From assembly GCA_002300355.1 (NCBI GenBank), contig NSGV01000001.1:3968001-4032000 (forward strand): a stretch of 64,000 nucleotides of DNA. Reading direction: 5' to 3'. Shown in pieces: positions 61,716 to 64,000 of the stretch. The notes beneath the pieces were generated by a model. That model was not told the origin of the DNA. It searched no databases and saw only the letters and a list, made by a program, of their open reading frames with translations. The position numbers and the translations under genes are program-made. Source of the DNA: Streptomyces sp. TLI_235. Its GTDB lineage: Bacteria; Actinomycetota; Actinomycetes; Streptomycetales; Streptomycetaceae. Numbering within the stretch: position 1 is the stretch's first letter; each line of letters begins with the position of its first letter.

Positions 61716-64000
61716 GTGCACCGTTCCAGATTCCTCTCGTCCGCGCTCGCCCTCGGCGCCTCGGCGGTGCTGCTGGCGGGCGCCGCGGCGGCCCCGGCCG
61801 GCGCCGCGCCGCCGGGCCGGACGACCGTCGCCGACCCTGCCCAGTACGTCAACGCCCACGTCGGCACCGAGCAGGGCGCACCGGACTTCGGCAACGGCGG
61901 CGGCGCCGGCAACACCTTCCCCGGCGCCTCCGCGCCGCTCGGCATGCTGCAGTGGAGCCCCGACACCGCCACCTACCAGCACGGCGGCTACTTCTACGAC
62001 GACCACCGGATCAGCGGCTTCAGCCTCACCCACATCTCGGGCGCGGGCTGCGGCGACTACGGCACCACCCCCTTCATGCCGGTGCTGGACGGCCGCCCGG
62101 TCGCGCACTCCGACTTCTCGCACGCCGACGAGACCACCGCGCCCGGCTTCTACGCGGTGACCTTCGCCAACGGGCTGCGGACCGAACTCGCCGTCACCCA
62201 GCGCTCCGGCATCGCCCGCTTCAGCTACCCGGCGGGCCACACCGCCTCGCTCACGGTCGACGCCGGCAAGGCCTTCAACGACGCCACCGGCTCGATCACC
62301 ATCGGCACCGACACCCTCTCCGGCTGGACCGAGAGCGGCGGCTTCTGCGGCACCGGCAACCGCTACCGGGTCTACTTCCACGCCCAGTTCGACCGGCCGT
62401 TCAGCAGCGCCGGGATCGTCCGCACCGGCGGCAGCGGGCAGGGCACCGTCGACACCGCGCGGCGCAGCGCCACCGGCACCAGTGAGGGCATCGCCCCGCA
62501 GCCGGCCCGCACCGCCGAGGCGCGGGAGCGCCGCTCGGGCGGCGGTGACCAGCACCCCGACCGGGAGCGCGCCGCGTCCGGCGCGCAGGCCCTGGTCTCC
62601 TTCGACGCCGATACGGACCGCACCGTCACCGCCCGGGTCGGCCTCTCCTTCACCGGGGTCGACGGTGCCCGCGCCAACCTGCTCGCCGAGCAGCGCGGCG
62701 CCGCCTTCGACGACGTCCGCGCCGCCGCCCGCGCCAGCTGGAACGACCTGCTCGGCCGGATCGCCGTCGACGGCGGCAGCACGACCCGGCGGCGCATCCT
62801 CTACACCGCGCTCTACCACGCACTGCTGCACCCCAGCGCGATCAGCGACACCGACGGCCGCTACCCCGGCTTCGACGGGAGGATCCGCACCGCCCGGCCC
62901 GGCCACACCCAGTACGCCGACTTCTCCGGCTGGGACGTCTACCGCTCCCAGGTGCAGCTCCTCGCCCTGCTCGACCCGGCGCGCGCCGCCGACGTCGCCC
63001 AGTCCGTCACCGACCAGGGCACCAGCGCCGGCTACCTCGACCGCTGGACCCTCGCCAACGGCGGTACCGGCGTCATGGTCGGCGACCCGCTGCCGATCAT
63101 CGCCGCCTCGATCCACGCCTTCGGCGGCACCGACTTCGACGCGGCCGGCCTGCTCAGGGTCGCCACCGACGGCAGCCGCGACACCCGCCAGCGGCCCGGG
63201 CACGGCCCGTACGACACCATCGGCTACATCCCGGCCGACGCCGACGGCATCTGGGGCTCCGCCGCCACCACGCTGGAGTACGGCTCCGCCGACTTCGCGC
63301 TCGCCCAACTCGCCGACCGGATCGGCGACACCGCCGCCCACGACAGCCTCATGCACAGCTCGGCGAACTGGCGCAACCTGATCAACAGCGGCAGCGGCTG
63401 GATCCAGCCCCGGGACACCGACCACTCCTGGCCCGACTTCCGGCCCGCCCAGCAGGACCAGTTCGTCGAGGGCAGCGCAGCCCAGTACACCTGGATGGTC
63501 CCCTACAACCACCGCGGGCTCTTCGACGCGATGGGCGGCGACGACGCCGTGGCCGCCCGGCTGGACGGCTTCTTCACCGAACTCAACGGCGGCCCGGACT
63601 CCGAGCACGCCTACCTCGGCAACGAGCCCTCCTCGAACGTTCCGTGGGCGTACGCCTACGCGGGCCGGCCCTACCGCACCCAGGACGTCGTACGCCGCGC
63701 CCTGACCACACTGTTCGCCGACGCGCCGGACGGCGAGCCGGGCAACGACGACCTCGGGCAGACGTCCTCCTGGGTGGTGTGGGCCGCCCTCGGGATGTAC
63801 CCGCAGGCCCCCGGCCGGTCCGAACTCGTGCTGGCCAGCCCGCTGTTCCCGGGCATCACGATCCGCCGGGGCAACGGCGCGGTGATCGACCTGGCGGCGC
63901 CGGGCGCCTCCGAGTCCGTCCGCTACGTGCACGCGCTCACCGTGGACGGCGCCGCGAGCACCCGGCCCTGGCTGAGCGAGGACTTCGTCCGCCGCGGCGG
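61716..64000 (+). CDS. Secreted GH92-family glycosyl hydrolase (alpha-mannosidase), 5' part
   Basis: Starts at GTG 61716 (CAGGAGG upstream) with a signal peptide (SSALALGASAVLLAGAAAAPAGA). The reading frame is open to the window edge, about 760 residues. GH92 motifs: YVNAHVGTEQGAPDFGNGGGAGNTFPGASAPLGMLQWSPD, GFSLTHISGAGCGDYG, QYADFSGWDVYRSQVQLLALL, and GQTSSWVVWAALGMYP near the active site. It cleaves alpha-1,2-, 1,3- or 1,6-mannosidic bonds with calcium. C-terminal carbohydrate-binding domains may lie beyond the edge. A charged insert (EARERRSGGGDQHPDRERA) near 265 is unusual. Confidence 0.93.
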   Translation, partial: MHRSRFLSSALALGASAVLLAGAAAAPAGAAPPGRTTVADPAQYVNAHVGTEQGAPDFGNGGGAGNTFPGASAPLGMLQWSPDTATYQHGGYFYDDHRISGFSLTHISGAGCGDYGTTPFMPVLDGRPVAHSDFSHADETTAPGFYAVTFANGLRTELAVTQRSGIARFSYPAGHTASLTVDAGKAFNDATGSITIGTDTLSGWTESGGFCGTGNRYRVYFHAQFDRPFSSAGIVRTGGSGQGTVDTARRSATGTSEGIAPQPARTAEARERRSGGGDQHPDRERAASGAQALVSFDADTDRTVTARVGLSFTGVDGARANLLAEQRGAAFDDVRAAARASWNDLLGRIAVDGGSTTRRRILYTALYHALLHPSAISDTDGRYPGFDGRIRTARPGHTQYADFSGWDVYRSQVQLLALLDPARAADVAQSVTDQGTSAGYLDRWTLANGGTGVMVGDPLPIIAASIHAFGGTDFDAAGLLRVATDGSRDTRQRPGHGPYDTIGYIPADADGIWGSAATTLEYGSADFALAQLADRIGDTAAHDSLMHSSANWRNLINSGSGWIQPRDTDHSWPDFRPAQQDQFVEGSAAQYTWMVPYNHRGLFDAMGGDDAVAARLDGFFTELNGGPDSEHAYLGNEPSSNVPWAYAYAGRPYRTQDVVRRALTTLFADAPDGEPGNDDLGQTSSWVVWAALGMYPQAPGRSELVLASPLFPGITIRRGNGAVIDLAAPGASESVRYVHALTVDGAASTRPWLSEDFVRRG

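Overview
The window is very GC-rich with strong G/C third-position bias, GTG starts, leaderless genes, many SARP/ECF/SigF-type regulators, a Spo0M homologue, a bifunctional primase/polymerase-type protein and DUF5926. Together these point to a chromosome of the family Streptomycetaceae (Streptomyces or Kitasatospora). I see no prophage, insertion sequence, conjugative element or CRISPR array. Most of it looks like core chromosome with a scatter of decayed or truncated genes.

Layout. 1-12.5 kb: a SARP regulator tail, a DoxX-like membrane protein, a GNAT enzyme, TerD, a BlaI/M56 pair with a BlaI-like operator, Spo0M, the divergent ohr/ohrR peroxide pair, then a redox-flavoured run (MerR plus thioredoxin, MarR, PPOX flavin/F420 enzyme, FMN reductase, aquaporin), a TipA-like drug sensor with its operator, and a GATase-AraC regulator. 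12.6-16 kb: a rhodanese, two tandemly duplicated short-peptide genes that appear unannotated in kind, and an ECF (SigE-family) sigma factor coupled by ATGA overlap to a membrane-anchored protein. 16-24.6 kb: aminopeptidase P, a GAF-SpoIIE phosphatase with a damaged metal site, a primase-type protein, DUF5926, an anti-sigma-type ATPase, GDPD, and a CytX-like transporter under a TPP riboswitch. 25-35 kb: an HtrA protease, tRNA-Ser(UGA), monooxygenase-fold protein, GlcD-type oxidase, EamA exporter, DUF1906 protein, an ABM-globin fusion, an acyl-CoA ligase, and a DUF4396 membrane protein whose leader combines a CsoR-like operator with an RBS-sequestering hairpin.

35-46 kb: a very long PAS/REC signalling protein, tRNA-Ser(GCU), two identical tRNA-Arg(ACG), a flavohaemoglobin/globin pair, a frameshifted CshA-type adhesin, an SPFH protein followed by a broken NlpC/P60 peptidase, and an aldo-keto reductase. 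46.7-55.3 kb: a conserved streptomycete core block: small membrane protein, tyrosine phosphatase, two tandem SigF/SigB-type sigma factors, Dabb protein, 54-aa membrane peptide, tRNA-Ser(CGA), tadA with its partner, upp, LytR_C-domain protein and a 98-aa conserved protein. 55.4-64 kb: a HerA-like helicase reduced to its two ends, a conserved hypothetical, an alpha/beta hydrolase, PEBP, KTSC and HhH-GPD proteins, a GabP-type permease and the 5' part of a GH92 mannosidase.

Themes. Redox and nitrosative/oxygen defence recurs (Ohr/OhrR, thioredoxin, flavohaemoglobin, two further globins). tRNA and decoding genes are linked: two tRNA-Arg(ACG) genes need the A34 deaminase encoded by tadA 13 kb away. 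Regulation is dense, with several readable operators. The best candidates for something undescribed are the twin short peptides upstream of the ECF operon and the DUF4396 leader. All functional assignments are from sequence reading alone; no database search was run.
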